Part shown: positions 32,262-43,639 of the stretch, in pieces
How positions within the stretch are numbered: the stretch's first letter is position 1
Layout of the letters: each line of letters opens with the position of its first letter
DNA from: Thozetella sp. PMI_491
Taxonomy: Eukaryota; Ascomycota; Sordariomycetes; Chaetosphaeriales; Chaetosphaeriaceae
DNA: 64,000 bases
Direction of reading: 5' to 3'
Assembly: GCA_021432635.1 (NCBI GenBank)
Contig: MU270034.1
Span: forward strand, 862,195-926,194
Made by a program: the position numbers and the translations under genes
The notes under the pieces: model-generated
What the model was told of the DNA's origin: nothing
The model's input: the letters and a program-made list of their open reading frames with translations, nothing else
The model's database searches: none

Positions 32262-33431
32262 ATGGCTGCATTCATCACAGACAACCAAGAGCTCCCGATT
32301 TGGGTGGCGTTCACAGGCACAAGTCGTCCGCTTGTTTTCGACCTTTCAGGGGCCGTACCTTTTGAACTTTACTTATCCACACGCAGAAGCATTACAGGGG
32401 AGACAGACCCCCGGGATCTCGTGCTCTTGAAGACCGGTTCTGTGTTCGATTTGCCAGCAGCTCTGGACAAAGGTCTCGTGGAACTTGTTGACGAGGCCAG
32501 TGGTGATGTGATCCCGTACCATGAAAACATCGTTCAAGCTGCGGCTGAAGAGGTCACTCCCGAAAACGTAGACAATGAGTCATTCATAACGCTCCCTACC
32601 GACGTCCGATGTAGGGGCCGCCCTATCCAAACCGTGCCTCTGAATGCAGCATCATGTCTCCGCGCAAAGGTACAGCCAGGGCGCAACTATTACGTGCGCC
32701 TCCGCGACAAGAATCTAGGGGTGCGTTGGTGGGCGTGGGGGGGATCTCCGACATCATATAGTGATCGCAATGGGCTCCCTCCTTCTGAACGCCAAACAAT
32801 CGTTTCGGCTGGTCTGCCACGCTCCAAGACGTTCACTGTCCAGTCAGAAATACCCCTACCACCAAAGCTATCCATTACCTTGTCTCTAGCAAGCCTGGCC
32901 CACACGAGGGAGGGAGACGGCGACGAAGCCGCAGTGGCACTATCATCACCCATCATACTGATTACCATTACGAATGCGAGCGACCGGTCTCTAATACTAA
33001 AGACCGTCGGAGACCAACCTCACCTTAAGGAACCCGGTGAGATAACCAACCCATGTGCGCGCGTCACGCACGAGCACCCCGACGTGCAGAATTTTTCCAT
33101 CGTCGACCAAGAGACCAAGAAAGACATCATCAGTGACGCACCCCTGTTCACTTCACCCGCTCCCAGAAGCGGGCGCGGCTGGCCACGAAAGCAGTTCCTT
33201 GCGCTCGCGCCACAGGAGCAGGTCGTTCGGATGACCGCGCTTCCAGGCCACAGGCTCGTCCTCGGTCGGGAGTACCACGTCAACTTGAGATTCACGGGAT
33301 GTTGGTGGACATACGGGACGCTAGACGACTTGTTTGGTAAAGGGAATAATGTCCTTGAGACATGGCCACCAGCGCCCATAGTCCCGATGCTGCTGGAAAG
33401 CGAGGATACAGTGGTGTTAATTCACTACTGA
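32262..33431 (+). CDS. Protein of unknown function with two related halves
   Basis: A single exon of 389 aa starting at ATG 32262. The two halves look like an internal duplication. In the first, a beta-rich segment leads to FITLPTDVRCRGRPIQTVPL and then VQPGRNYYVRLRDKNLGVRW ahead of WAWG. In the second, LFTSPAPRSGRGWPRKQFLA is followed by ALPGHRLVLGREYHVNLRF and CWWTYG. Both end a module with a Tyr-Val-x-Leu-Arg strand and a Trp-Trp pair. Predominantly beta composition with few helices suggests two beta-sandwich-like modules. No signal peptide, membrane segment or catalytic motif is visible. I do not recognise a named family. Confidence 0.8.
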   Translation: MAAFITDNQELPIWVAFTGTSRPLVFDLSGAVPFELYLSTRRSITGETDPRDLVLLKTGSVFDLPAALDKGLVELVDEASGDVIPYHENIVQAAAEEVTPENVDNESFITLPTDVRCRGRPIQTVPLNAASCLRAKVQPGRNYYVRLRDKNLGVRWWAWGGSPTSYSDRNGLPPSERQTIVSAGLPRSKTFTVQSEIPLPPKLSITLSLASLAHTREGDGDEAAVALSSPIILITITNASDRSLILKTVGDQPHLKEPGEITNPCARVTHEHPDVQNFSIVDQETKKDIISDAPLFTSPAPRSGRGWPRKQFLALAPQEQVVRMTALPGHRLVLGREYHVNLRFTGCWWTYGTLDDLFGKGNNVLETWPPAPIVPMLLESEDTVVLIHY

Positions 33432-35434
33432 ACTTATAATGGGGCATGAAACTATGCTCTTGCATCTGCCACCGGACGGCGCTCATTGGTAATCATGCTT
33501 AATATGGACATCGTGTCACGCTTCCAGATGCAGGTGACCACCATTTACAATGGCCTTGCTGTGGATGGGGCCGCAGATTTTAAGGTCCCATCTAATTTAA
33601 TCGATTAGTATGTGTACTTACTTAGCTGTGATTTGCTATGCTCAACCCTATCCTCCGTTGACTGTGGCATTGGTATAAGCCAAAACAGCCTCTGATTCAA
33701 AACTTTCTTTTGCTGACCTAGCTCCCCCCTCCACTTAATGCAATTGAAGGACTTATTTATGTATTTCTAGCTGTCAGGGAAGTTGTGTCTGTGGTGTGTG
33801 GCGTGGTCTTGAATTGACGACGACGAGAGTTGAGAAGTGAGGTACATGTGCGTACGACGGTGACCATCTCCATATGCCGTCCGCGAAAGCTTTCCCCGAA
33901 AGCTAGATGTCGGTCGAGTGATGCCGGGGTAGATGGCCTGCAGCTCACGGCGCCAAAAGCTTGCCGTAGTGCTATTTTCTCCAGTGGTCGTGCGCCAAAC
34001 CGACCGTTCAGGTAACCTATGTGGCCAGCGTGGCCCCACCCGAGGATGACCAGCTCTGTAGGACCCCGTGCACGCACCCTATCGATATTTTGCTGTTGGA
34101 TTTGCTTGATTCACCACCTGTGCCTAGGATGTCGGTTATTGCAGCCGCTCTGCGGATAATTATTCTTTTCGTGCTTATGCTGCACGTACTCTATAGGCTC
34201 GCCCATCAGATTCATATAATTTGGGCAGGCTTGTAGAGTTTATATAGAGAGAGAACACTCCGAAGAGATTCGGTGCAGTGAATTCAAACTGCGGGTTTCT
34301 GAAGGAGCTATGAATCTGATGAATTGCATTTAGTTGAAGGTGCTAGCTTGGGGCAGATTGAGACGACTAAGTGAATGGATATTCTGTGAGTAGACCTAGG
34401 CAGCTTGCTGTTGTTCCATCTTGTTAGACCATGGCTTAAAGACATCATTGGCGCTGATACACTGTTTTAGAGAATTGGGATAGGGAACTTTATTTTACAG
34501 ATTCGAGGTAGCGGTCTCGATCCGAATTTCCTAGTTTTACCTGCATACGAAAATGGCTTAGATTACTATTGGAGAAGGTCTACACATTTCTGCAGTTGCC
34601 AGGTGGCTGGTCCTCGGCATTCAGGAGCTGGGAGAGTAGCAGAACAGAAATTTCGGCCTCTTGACCGCATTAGGTCGCAAACCAGTTCTTGGCTATGCCT
34701 TAACCTGCCACAGGTCGTCAAGAAGTACGTTGCAAGCGTGATTCCGCCCAAGACGTGTCTCCGATTCCGAGCTAGTGGATGCGGGTACTTTCGCGCAATT
34801 GCTCGGCTGCTGAGTCGGGTAGTTCCGCATGAGATTCTGGATGTGGAAGCTGACGATTCCGCGCTTTCCGATTCCGAGAGCCTAAGCGCAAGTAGCCGAT
34901 TGTTACACCTTTTAATCCGTAGAAAATACTAGGGGGCGTAGCCGTTAGCTATCCATTTCACCGGGTATGGGATAGTCCATGGGGAGCAATCATGAGAATT
35001 TGTCTTCATCTCTGTTGCGATTGGCACCGTTGAGTCAAGTTGAGTACAACTCGTTTTGAAGCACATCGGTCCGCTTCCAACCACGACTCAGCGCCACCCA
35101 CGAGATGACACTAGTCGAGCCAATTCGAACTCCATCGGAACCCAATGCAGTAGTCTCCGGGTGCGGGGAGTGCATCTCGGTTTCGAGCCTAGATTCCATT
35201 GGTCTATCTAGTGTCTGGGGAAGTTGGCTGGACCTTTCCCCCCCGCGGGGTGTAGAGCGTGGGGCAAGCTAGCCCCCGACAACAACATTATAAGTACCTC
35301 TTCTGGCTATCATCTATTTCCCTTGATAATTCCCTGAATTAGAACGCACAGTTCCCCGCGGCGGTACCCTACAAGAGCCCGAAGCAAGAAACGGCAACAA
35401 CGACAAGATCAACAATTAAACAGCATCCAGCAGC
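33432..35434. other. Intergenic; promoter of the transporter at its right end
   Basis: Open frames at 33757-34236 and 34603-34932 have no family motif and overlap on both strands. The last 150 bp before the transporter ATG contain two HGATAR sites (TGATAG on the minus strand at 35307-35312 and TGATAA at 35324-35329) and a TTATAA at about 35289. GATA sites would fit nitrogen control but are common by chance. Confidence 0.4.
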
Positions 35435-37346
35435 ATGTCTGGCGAGCCTGCAGATAAGCTCGAGTTTGACCCAGTGCAGGTGGAGAATGCTAGCGATAAG
35501 GAACCCGACCGTGGCGTGATCAGCCTGGAGACAGAGAAGAAGCTGCTTCGGAAGTGCGATCTCCGTGTGCTCCCAGCCATCACCGCTATTTTCTTCCTTT
35601 CGTTCATAGACCGTTCGAATATCGGTGAGTTTATACGATTCGCTCCACCCAAACCCCACTGCGTTGGACTACCTTAATAATCCGTCCACCCACAGGCAAT
35701 GCAAAGATTCAAGGAATGACCGGCGATCTGCATATGCAAGGCCCGGACTACAATATCGCATTATTCATATTCTTCATCCCGGTTCGTTGACAAATAAAAT
35801 ACCAGCCGAGAAGAAGGGAAGAGACTAATCACATGGCTCACAGTACATTATATTCGAACTGCCATCTAATCTTGTTATTAAGCGCATCCTGCCATCCACA
35901 TGGCTCAGTGCAATCACGGTTTTGTGGGGTTTGTGCTTGTCTTTAGACATTATGATCGTTGGGAGTGCCTACTGACGTTGTCTGGGTTGCAGGAATTTGC
36001 ACTTGTTGCATGGGTCTAGTCACAAATAATGCCGGATTGGTCGCTTGCAGACTTCTACTCGGCATTTTTGAGGCTGGTATTGTTCCAGGTATTTAGTAAA
36101 CTTGAACCGCAGCAAAACTGAATGCCATATACTTATCGGGCGATCCACAGGCTGCATTTACTTGATCAGTATGTATTACAAGAGATATGAAGTGCAATGG
36201 CGAATGTCGCTCTTCTTCTGTGCGAGCATCCTAGCTGGTGCCTTCTCCGGACTGCTCGCATTTGCGATCTCGAACATGGACGGCGTCGGTGGATACGGGG
36301 CATGGCGATGGTATCTCTCTTCCTCTATCCTTGTCTCTTGCGGAGGTCTCCTATGTGCAGCTGACTAACAAAAGCTGTGGCAGGATTTTTATTATCGAAG
36401 GGCTTCTGACAGTTATCGTCGGCGTCATCGGCAAGTGGTGGATCGTTGACTGGCCCGAAACAGCAAAATTTCTTAATGAGGAGGAGAGGGCAATACTCTT
36501 AAGCCGGATAGCCGAAGATGTCGGTGATGCAAAAATGGATCATCTAAGCAAGAGCGCTACCAGGCGCATCTTGAAGGATCCAAAGATATACTTCGGCACT
36601 CTCGCCTATTTTGGGGTAGTCAATACTGGATATGCAGGCTCGGTAAGGTCTTCTGCCAGCTGTTCTTTTCCCTTCTCCCCTCCTAGATATAGCCTGCTCG
36701 CAGTTGTTATGTCGCTTCCACACCACAGACAAAAGCTAATCATTCATAAACTCAGTTTTTTATCCCAACGATCCTGAACCAGATGGGTTTTAAAGCCGCC
36801 GACGCTCAGATCCGCACTATCCCAATATATGTCGTAGCTACGATAGCCTGCCTCACGACCGCGTATATAACCGACCGTCTGAGACATCGCTATATCTTTA
36901 CGATGATCGGAATCATAGTTGGATCCGTGGGTTACATTCTCCTGCTGTGCCAGCAATATATTGCTGTCGGTGTTAGGTACTTTGCACTCTTTTTGATTGT
37001 CTCCGGTGGCTACATGACCCAGCCAGTAGTCCTCGCGTGGCTTTCAAATACCGTCAGCGGGCACTATAAGCGGGCGGCATCGTCGGCAGCGCAGATAGGT
37101 TTCGGAAATTTGGGCGGGATTGTCGCTTCGAATGTATTTTTCGACCGGGAGGCACCACTGTATACGACTGGGCTTGGGGTCAGTCTAGGAATGTTGTGGA
37201 TTTGTGCAGCCGCATGTACCGCACTATATACATATGCGACGCTAGAAAACAAGAAGAGAGACAGGGGAGAGCGAGACTCGCGGCTACAAGAGCCAGACGC
37301 CGATAACCTAGGCGACGATCATCCACACTGGCGACTTGCCACTTAA
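35435..37346 (+). CDS. MFS transporter, Dal5/allantoate permease-like
   Basis: Seven exons join in phase (35435-35624, 35696-35781, 35844-35928, 35993-36088, 36151-36310, 36384-36642, 36756-37346), giving 488 aa. Family landmarks in order: KCDLRVLPAITAIFFLSFID and RSNIGNAKI, YNIALFIFFIPYIIFELPSN, RLLLGIFEAGIVPGCIYLIS, WRMSLFFCASILAGAFSG, EGLLTVIVG, DWPETAKFLNEEER, then FFIPTILNQMGF and SGHYKRAASSAAQIGFGNLG. Twelve membrane segments are expected, in the plasma membrane. The family imports small carboxylates such as allantoate, ureidosuccinate or nicotinate. The next gene, converging from the other strand, is ureidoglycolate lyase. Ureide uptake is therefore a reasonable inference, though not shown by the sequence itself. 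Confidence 0.92.
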
Positions 37347-37466
37347 AGATTGTTCAAGTCGCTGAGGAACTGGGCATTTTATCGGCCAATTCATGTTGTT
37401 CGATTACATAATCAAGGCCGAAGTGCCCACCTTGTCAACGGCTTCCATCAAAGTAGTGTTCATAAT

Positions 37467-38145
37467 CTACATTCCCTTATAAAGGGAGGGAAAGTAAATG
37501 GCAATACTATGCCCCTCAGCCAAGGGGTAAAAGGTACAGTCGTCTGCCGGGACGTCGTTGGTGTGCTGAAAGACCGCAAAAGTCACGGCCGTCTACCATT
37601 TCCGTCAGTTAAAAGAACCTGGAGCTAATCGGTAGAGACGCATGGAAAGCCGGCCAAAAAGGTTCACTAACCTCGCCTATCACCGCCATAGGAGCGTGCC
37701 ATAGCCCCGTCCGGTAACAGATTCCCTGGCCCGAGGTCGCGACAAACGCGCGTAAGGTACCGAGGTCGGGGGTAGCATCATCGCACGTCTTACTTTCCGC
37801 CACGGCAACTAGATACTTTGCATCCGCGGTCATAGGCACAAAAATCTGAGTCGTGAATAAGTGTCTTTCTAGCATTTCCAGCACAAACGTCCGGTGGCCG
37901 TCTCCATTATCGATGGTAGACCTCGGAGAGGCCTGGCTGACATTCACAACGGCTCGCCCCGGCCTGCTGCTTTGCTCGTATCGATTTTCGGTCTGGACCA
38001 CGTTTTGCCATCGCTTCGACATTCCTCCATTGGTCATCACGGTATTCGGCGTTGCCAGATCGGCTGCGATCAAGCCTCCATAGCTCGCGAACGCGGCCTC
38101 TGTCAGCGGCTCTGCATAGATGGCGCGAAGTGCTGTCGTGGACAT
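37467..38145 (-). CDS. Ureidoglycolate lyase (AllA/DAL3 family)
   Basis: Two exons, complement(37467-37592, 37672-38145), give 199 aa, the usual length. The enzyme splits ureidoglycolate into glyoxylate and urea, the last step of allantoin breakdown (EC 4.3.2.3). Family marks: AEPLTEAAFASYGGLI at the N-terminus, LLERHLFTTQ-like EMLERHLFTTQIFVPM, AKYLVAVAE, LRAFVATSGQGICYRTGLWH with the conserved His, and APMAVIGE. Read without splicing, the frame ends in unrelated residues. The 79-bp intron (GTTAGT...ACTGAC...TAG) restores TAVTFAVFQHTNDVPADDC and IAIYF. Upstream there are HGATAR motifs at 38155-38160 and 38325-38330. It ends 120 bp from the end of the converging transporter gene. Confidence 0.92.
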
Positions 38146-39000
38146 AGTGAATATCTATCAATGGACAATAGTGAATGTTCCAGGTTTTAAGAGATTACCC
38201 AGTTCTGAGGAGGCTGTCTCAAGTTTAATCAGACTGCCTCCACCCTTTGTGATCAGAAATTTGCTCTTGCGGTAACTTCCGGTAGCATGGGTGAACTCCG
38301 GAGTTATAATGCCGTGCGGACCTCTTATCTGAGGTGGGTACCCTTAGTTAACGGCCGCAAACCATCAGAATGCTTCTCCGAACGTCGGCCACACTAAATT
38401 GTACCTCTTTTGCCTTAGAGGCAGCCGTTAACGAGGTAGATGCTGACAGACGCATTCGCTTCTTGGATAGATGGACCGACTGCTATTATTATTTATATAG
38501 CTCTTCTAGTTAGGTATTGCTTTAATATAAATATTTATACTCTGTCGGTGTCATCTCGGACCTGGAATCAAACCTCCGATCCCGTATAGCAGAAAAGTAT
38601 TATGTGTAGCTGATCTCGCGTTCTTAGAATGAACCATCCGTCTATCTTGAGCTTAATTATCCATCGAGAATAGGTTTGCCAAGATCAAGAGTACACTTTA
38701 CTAAAGATCACAAGCCCCAGTCTTTCTATCACATCTTTAATCAGCGTGTTCTTCAAAAGCGAAAGGTAACTCGACCTCACTAACCAGCAGGGAAGGTGAC
38801 CAAACTTGACTGTGTAGTAACACTGCGAGTCGCTCAAAAGTACCTTTTCTTTTGGGGACCAGTAATCCTCCTAAGGAAAATTCTTACTTTTACGATGAAT
38901 TTTATTTTGGATATATAATTCCTCTTAGCGAATACTTGCTTGCTCTGGCATATTCTCGACATCAGATGAGGTTTGCACGGCTAGAAATAAGGAACACAGA
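38146..39000. other. Intergenic between lyase and cyclase genes
   Basis: No gene was seen. Around 38535-38650 the minus strand carries GGTTTGATTCC and other tRNA-like words, but the T-stem does not pair, so no tRNA is called. Confidence 0.4.
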
Positions 39001-40320
39001 CTAAAATATAGCTACTGCATTTGGTGGAGAGGCAACACCACCTGGGATCTGTGAGAAAGTTAGCAGGAAACCTTTCGACTCAATTGGTGATCAAATCCAC
39101 CTTTAGTGGCACGCTGGACACAAAAAATGACCATCTTCCAAGTCTATTACATTCCTTCGACAGGTCTTCAAGATCAAACATCTCTCCAATGGGCATCCCC
39201 CATCCCGCCAGGCACCATTGATGGATGTTGCGGTCCTACAATATGTAGTGTTAGCAGTTGCCCAGGTAAGACCTATTTACGTGGAGTTGTTTAATGACCA
39301 CTGGCGTATGTCTCCACGACATCCGTCTGTAGCTCTAGGGCTACCGCTGAAGGGAGGTCTTAGCAGAGATTGACTAACTGGAGGATTGTATGGTCCTGCC
39401 ATTGGAGAACGCTCAAACGCAGGTGCGTCACCTGCGATGGCAGCGAAACGACTCTCCCATAGCCAGCGGAGGGAATTCTCGGTTGCCTCGACGCCGAGGA
39501 ATCCGGCCGGCTGTCTGTCGGGAAAGTTCTTCTGCGCGGCGACAGACAGCTCTTCGTATGCTTTGATGAACCCGCCGCGAACGAAAAGGATGTCGCCCTG
39601 TTTTATCTCGATCCCTTTCTCTTGCACAATGCTCTCCAAGTCACTTAGCTTGATGGTGTTGGTCTGATGTGGGTTGAGTTGGATACCATTCCGCTCAGCC
39701 CAGTCGGCCCAGTCAAGCAAGATACCGCGGCCGACGATACCGCCGTTCTTTACCCAGACTTAAAAATACGATGTGAGCTTTGTGTGTCTTCTACCTTTTC
39801 CATCGAAATTGCCCATATAGGGTAAAGCAAAGGGTGAGGACACTTACTATTTGTTCCCAATAAATCACCCTGGGCAAATTCCTCCTTCTTATGCCCATTA
39901 TAGAATAGCCCCGCCTTCTGATAAGCTGCCGATGCGCGACCTCATTAGCTACAGGGCACAGAGAGTGTTCAATGAGACTGTCGGCGTACCGAAATGCCGA
40001 AGGCCGTCCCACTGCGTGCTGCTCTGGGTGTTGAAAGTAACTTCATCATCAAACCCGACCAACGGGGCATGATCGACGATTTTATGCCCAAACGCAGGTC
40101 GTTTGAACGAGGGAAACAATGGCTTGATGAGTTCCCAGTCTAGAGACACACGCGTGCCCTCTTTGATCTCGCTTGCCGCAGCCTTGACGACCTCGGGTGT
40201 TAAAAAGTTAAGCCGCCCCAGTTGGTCGTCATCGCCAAATAGACCCCACGCATTCCCCGGTGGTCCATCTTTTCGGAGTGGGAGCTCATCAAAAGAAGGA
40301 ATCTTTGCTGGAACGCCCAT
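39001..40320 (-). CDS. Cyclase family metal-dependent hydrolase (Cyclase_2 / kynurenine formamidase-like fold)
   Basis: Five exons, complement(39001-39048, 39101-39235, 39379-39758, 39848-39925, 39990-40320), give 323 aa. The N-terminus reads PSFDELPLR...GNAWGLFG, as in fungal cyclase-family proteins. The metal-site region is QSSTQWDGLRHF, the fungal version of the HxGTHxD motif, followed across a splice by AYQKAGLFYNG. Next come NGGIVGRGILLDWADWA, GDILFVRGGFI and LGVEATENSLRWLWE. The last exons give HQWCLAGWGMPIGEMFDL and VPLK-IPGGVASPPNAVAIF. Relatives open amide or lactam rings (formylkynurenine, isatin). The substrate here is unknown. Placement beside ureidoglycolate lyase hints at a nitrogen-ring or amide substrate. 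The 143-bp fourth intron is longer than the rest and less certain. Confidence 0.88.
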
Positions 40321-41125
40321 TTTTTAGCCTTTTATTACTGTGTGTTGCTAAGAGAGACGGACGAATTCGTCTCTAGGTTAAACATGAAGAGACGTTGTAA
40401 ATCTAGATCCAGAGCAACCGAGGGTAAAAGGTGCGGGGATGGCAATCACTAGCGGCTATCCATACTGAGTTTGCCGGATGACAAGTAGCTGGTTGACTAG
40501 TAGAAAGTTTCTATGTAGAATGAGAGAGATGCTAGCGTAAAAAAAGGAAAAAAGAAAAGGGGCGGGATATGCTGGCAACTAGAAGTGCTCTAACCATTCC
40601 GGATATGGGTAACCGACGACTCTCATTCTCGTTATGTCGTTATGGTCTGCGAACCATTCGATGGAGATGATTCCGTCAAGTCGTATCATTAGAGTTACCA
40701 TCCATCAGAGTTAGTTCGAAGTAAGCAGACGAGTAATATGCCCTGCCACCCAACAGTCACAGTTGCGATCCACCTAACGCTAAGAAAAGCTCTCGGCCAT
40801 TCAGGGGCGGTGCCGGGCTGGGCTCGACGGAAGCTGAGACAGCGACTTACCTTGTCGAAGATATTTATGGATCGAGCCGATCCTGAATTGCGAACATATA
40901 GCCCGGCGTAGCTCTACAGGTAAGGAGAAAACAGGACAGTGGCTTTGGGCTTTTATGGTAGAATTATAACGTAATCCATATGTGAATCGAGTTCTTCGCA
41001 TCGGAGGGCTTGCCATTAGAATTGTCTGCAGGTGTAGCAAAGCCCCATAAATGCCTCGTCTGAGTCCGGCTAGTGACCTTAGTGCTTGATACCATCAATT
41101 TTCTTACCAAACCGCCTCATAAACC
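40321..41125. other. Intergenic with a short coding-like fragment
   Basis: On the minus strand 40579-40688 encodes 36 aa, MIRLDGIISIEWFADHNDIT then RMRVVGYPYPEWLEHF and stop. It is preceded in another frame by AYYSSAYFELTLMDGNSND, so it may be the broken tail of a gene. Near 40353-40372 there is a palindrome around GACGAATTCGTC, 35-55 bp upstream of the cyclase ATG. Confidence 0.35.
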
Positions 41126-41398
41126 TCAAATATACAGAACTTCTGGGGCCATGATCAACCTCTTCCCTTCCTTCTCGTGTTGCTCGAGTCGCTTCCTCTC
41201 GTGAAGAGCAACATCAGACTAGGCTCTAGCAGCAATTTCATGCACCACTTCCAAACCTACATCTGACTCCAGCCATTCCGTCTTCCAGATCTTTTATGCG
41301 ATTTGCAGCGTCATAAACTTTCCAATGGCAATCCAATCTTCATAGTGGCGCTTTTTGATCGAGCCCAAACCAGTCGATAGTGCCGATTGAAAGAACAT
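41126..41398 (-). pseudogene. Fragment of an unknown protein with two in-frame stops
   Basis: An ATG at 41398 starts a 90-codon frame that reads as sensible protein apart from TAA at codon 35 and TAG at codon 60. The pieces are KKRHYEDWIAIGKFMTLQIA, KTEWLESDVGLEVVHEIAAR, and HERKRLEQHEKEGKRLIMAP ending EVLYI. Both stops could come from Gln codons by C-to-T change, as in RIP. The charged helical end suggests a coiled tail. No family was recognised. Confidence 0.4.
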
Positions 41399-43639
41399 AC
41401 GCGGCGACTGCTACTAGCCACAACTGTTGCTCTTTACCGTAGTAACTCTTGGGCTTCGATCAAGCTAAGGATTCTTCTCCACAGAGTCTAATGCGCCTTT
41501 TTTCTTGCAAGGTCTTCTCCAGCCAGAGAAGAATAGGTCCATCTGTACGGCTTGCGGGAAAAGGCGTTCCTGTGAGCGCAGGGACACGTAGGAACTCATT
41601 CGCCCTTTGTGTATACATAGATGCGAGGACCGGGTCTATATTATTCTGACCAGGCCTGCTTGTTGCCTGAGCTAGCCGCACGGTGTATATTATGCAAAGC
41701 GACCTAATGGTTTGAGGTTAACATAGAACAGGGGGTAATTATGTAAGCCTTCACAAGGCCATTCAGAGAGAACTAACTTTATTGTGTATTGCTTTACTAA
41801 GTAGTCAAAGAATTTCCAGTGTATTTCCAGTCTTTTTCTCGCGTCGAGCAGTGTGAAAACACCTTTGAGGTGGACTTCTACACTTATATAATCACCGGCC
41901 GCGCTCTACCGGAGAATCAGTAATTATTACCAGAGACTTGCGATAATTATGCCTCACATCAGTCGTAATCATAGAGGATATTGCACTTAGCTAAGCAGCT
42001 GGCACAGTGCCCTTGAAGCCAACTAGGGTAACCTTCAACCATTGCAGGAGGCCTTGCCTATGATAGAGGTAGGTGTCATGGAAGTTAGGACAACGCTGGA
42101 GATGACGAATCGAAGATATCAAGCAGAGCATCATCTGAAACTACGTGCCGTCTGTTGCCGTTAGCCTAAGGCTTGCATTTAGATTAGCTAGCCCCATCAA
42201 CTACAAAGATCATGTCAGAGCAAGCTTACCCGGAAGTGAACAGATTAGCATCGCTGTGAAAATTGTCTGCAAGCGTACTATGATCTCGGACAACTAGGGA
42301 ATGGATTAGCTCGGCACGGGGAACGATATGGAGCCATCAGATCGACATACAATGGAAGAAACCTCTGAGGATCGGTACGTCATGCCCAATGGTAGAACAC
42401 CGAACGGGTCGGCAGACGTTCCGGAGAGCATTCTGGGCAATAAATGCATCGGATAAGCCTTCAGCGGCTCTTACGGCTTGTGTACCGTCTGTTGAGAGAC
42501 ATCAGGGAGGCGTGCGCATTCGGTTCCATAGACCAGGCATAGCTTGCTGTGGATATTGTCAGTAGCTGCAGAGCTGCTGACGGGCTAAGCATCTGGAAGG
42601 CGGCCGGCACCTGTACGTCAAGTCAAAATGCAGAAATAAAAGAGGACCAATTAGAATTTACACGTACCATATCGGCTACTCCTCGCTGCAACGTATTTTG
42701 AGCTGATTGCATGCTGTACACCCCCGTCCGGCTCTTCTTATGGGCAACACGTTGTCTTAGCTTCCTTTCTCGATTTGCATTCATCTTAGTCAATTATCAA
42801 GAAATAAGCGTCCTGTTTCAAGTTTGTGATCATTCGGCTCAGCTCAGTTCGCCTCATCTTCGAGTCATCTGTCGTGGAGGGCTGGCGCTGGAACCCCCCC
42901 TTTAAATTCTCACGTTGTTGGCCCACAAAAAGGAGTCGTACATTCCGAAACATGTGCCCAAAGCCGTTAGTCACAGCTGCTCTGATTGGCTGATTGAATA
43001 GGTAACTCATATGGCCCCTGTCACGCCAAGTAACGATGGCTGAATAGCAACACAACTAAAGCTGGCACCTAACAACGCTCTGTCTGGACCGGACGTTAGA
43101 TGTAAGGACCTGCATGCACCACGCCAGCAAAAGAGCCAGCACACCTTATATGGAGGCTAACCCCAGTTGGTGTGGACTACCAGATTCACACCAGCTGAGC
43201 CTAAGGGACCCTATAGGTGGAAGTACTGCGTTGCCTGGCAGATCCTTACAGAGGCACCGGATGTGGCCCGGGGCCACCCGGCACCTACTTCGTAGGAGGA
43301 CTTCTGGGCCATCATAACAGGAGAACTTTCCTCCTGCAAGAATCAATCTTGCACTTATAGACCCCAGTGTGTTGTCAGGTTCAGAGCTAGCCCTATTAGG
43401 AGGTACTGACAATAGAGACCCACGGCTAGGGTGGCAAATTAGTTACTATTAGTGAAGTTAATGCTATAACTAAGACTGAGAGCGTTAATAGACTAACTCT
43501 AAATAACATGGTCTTATTAGCCCTCTAACTTTAACTGAGGAAGATTTAGAGTATCGAATAGTTATTATTTACTATTGACTAGTAGTTAATTAAACCACAA
43601 TATCTAAGGCTATTTAAGCGTTAATACTTCTCTATATTC
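41399..43639. other. 2.2-kb intergenic stretch, no gene recognised
   Basis: Open frames at 41460-41681, 42711-43055 and 43114-43412 lie in shadow pairs and show no domain. From about 43430 the DNA becomes A+T-rich. No RNA gene was seen. Confidence 0.4.

Noticed and set aside
38535-38660. Minus-strand tRNA-like words (GGTTTGATTCC, TCCGAGA)
   Set aside because: No matching 5' acceptor strand and a mispaired T-stem; treated as chance or a decayed relic.
39236-39378. Continuation of the cyclase exon past residue ...AGPYNPP as a different C-terminus
   Set aside because: The family C-terminus is found downstream in phase after a 143-bp intron; the read-through residues do not fit.
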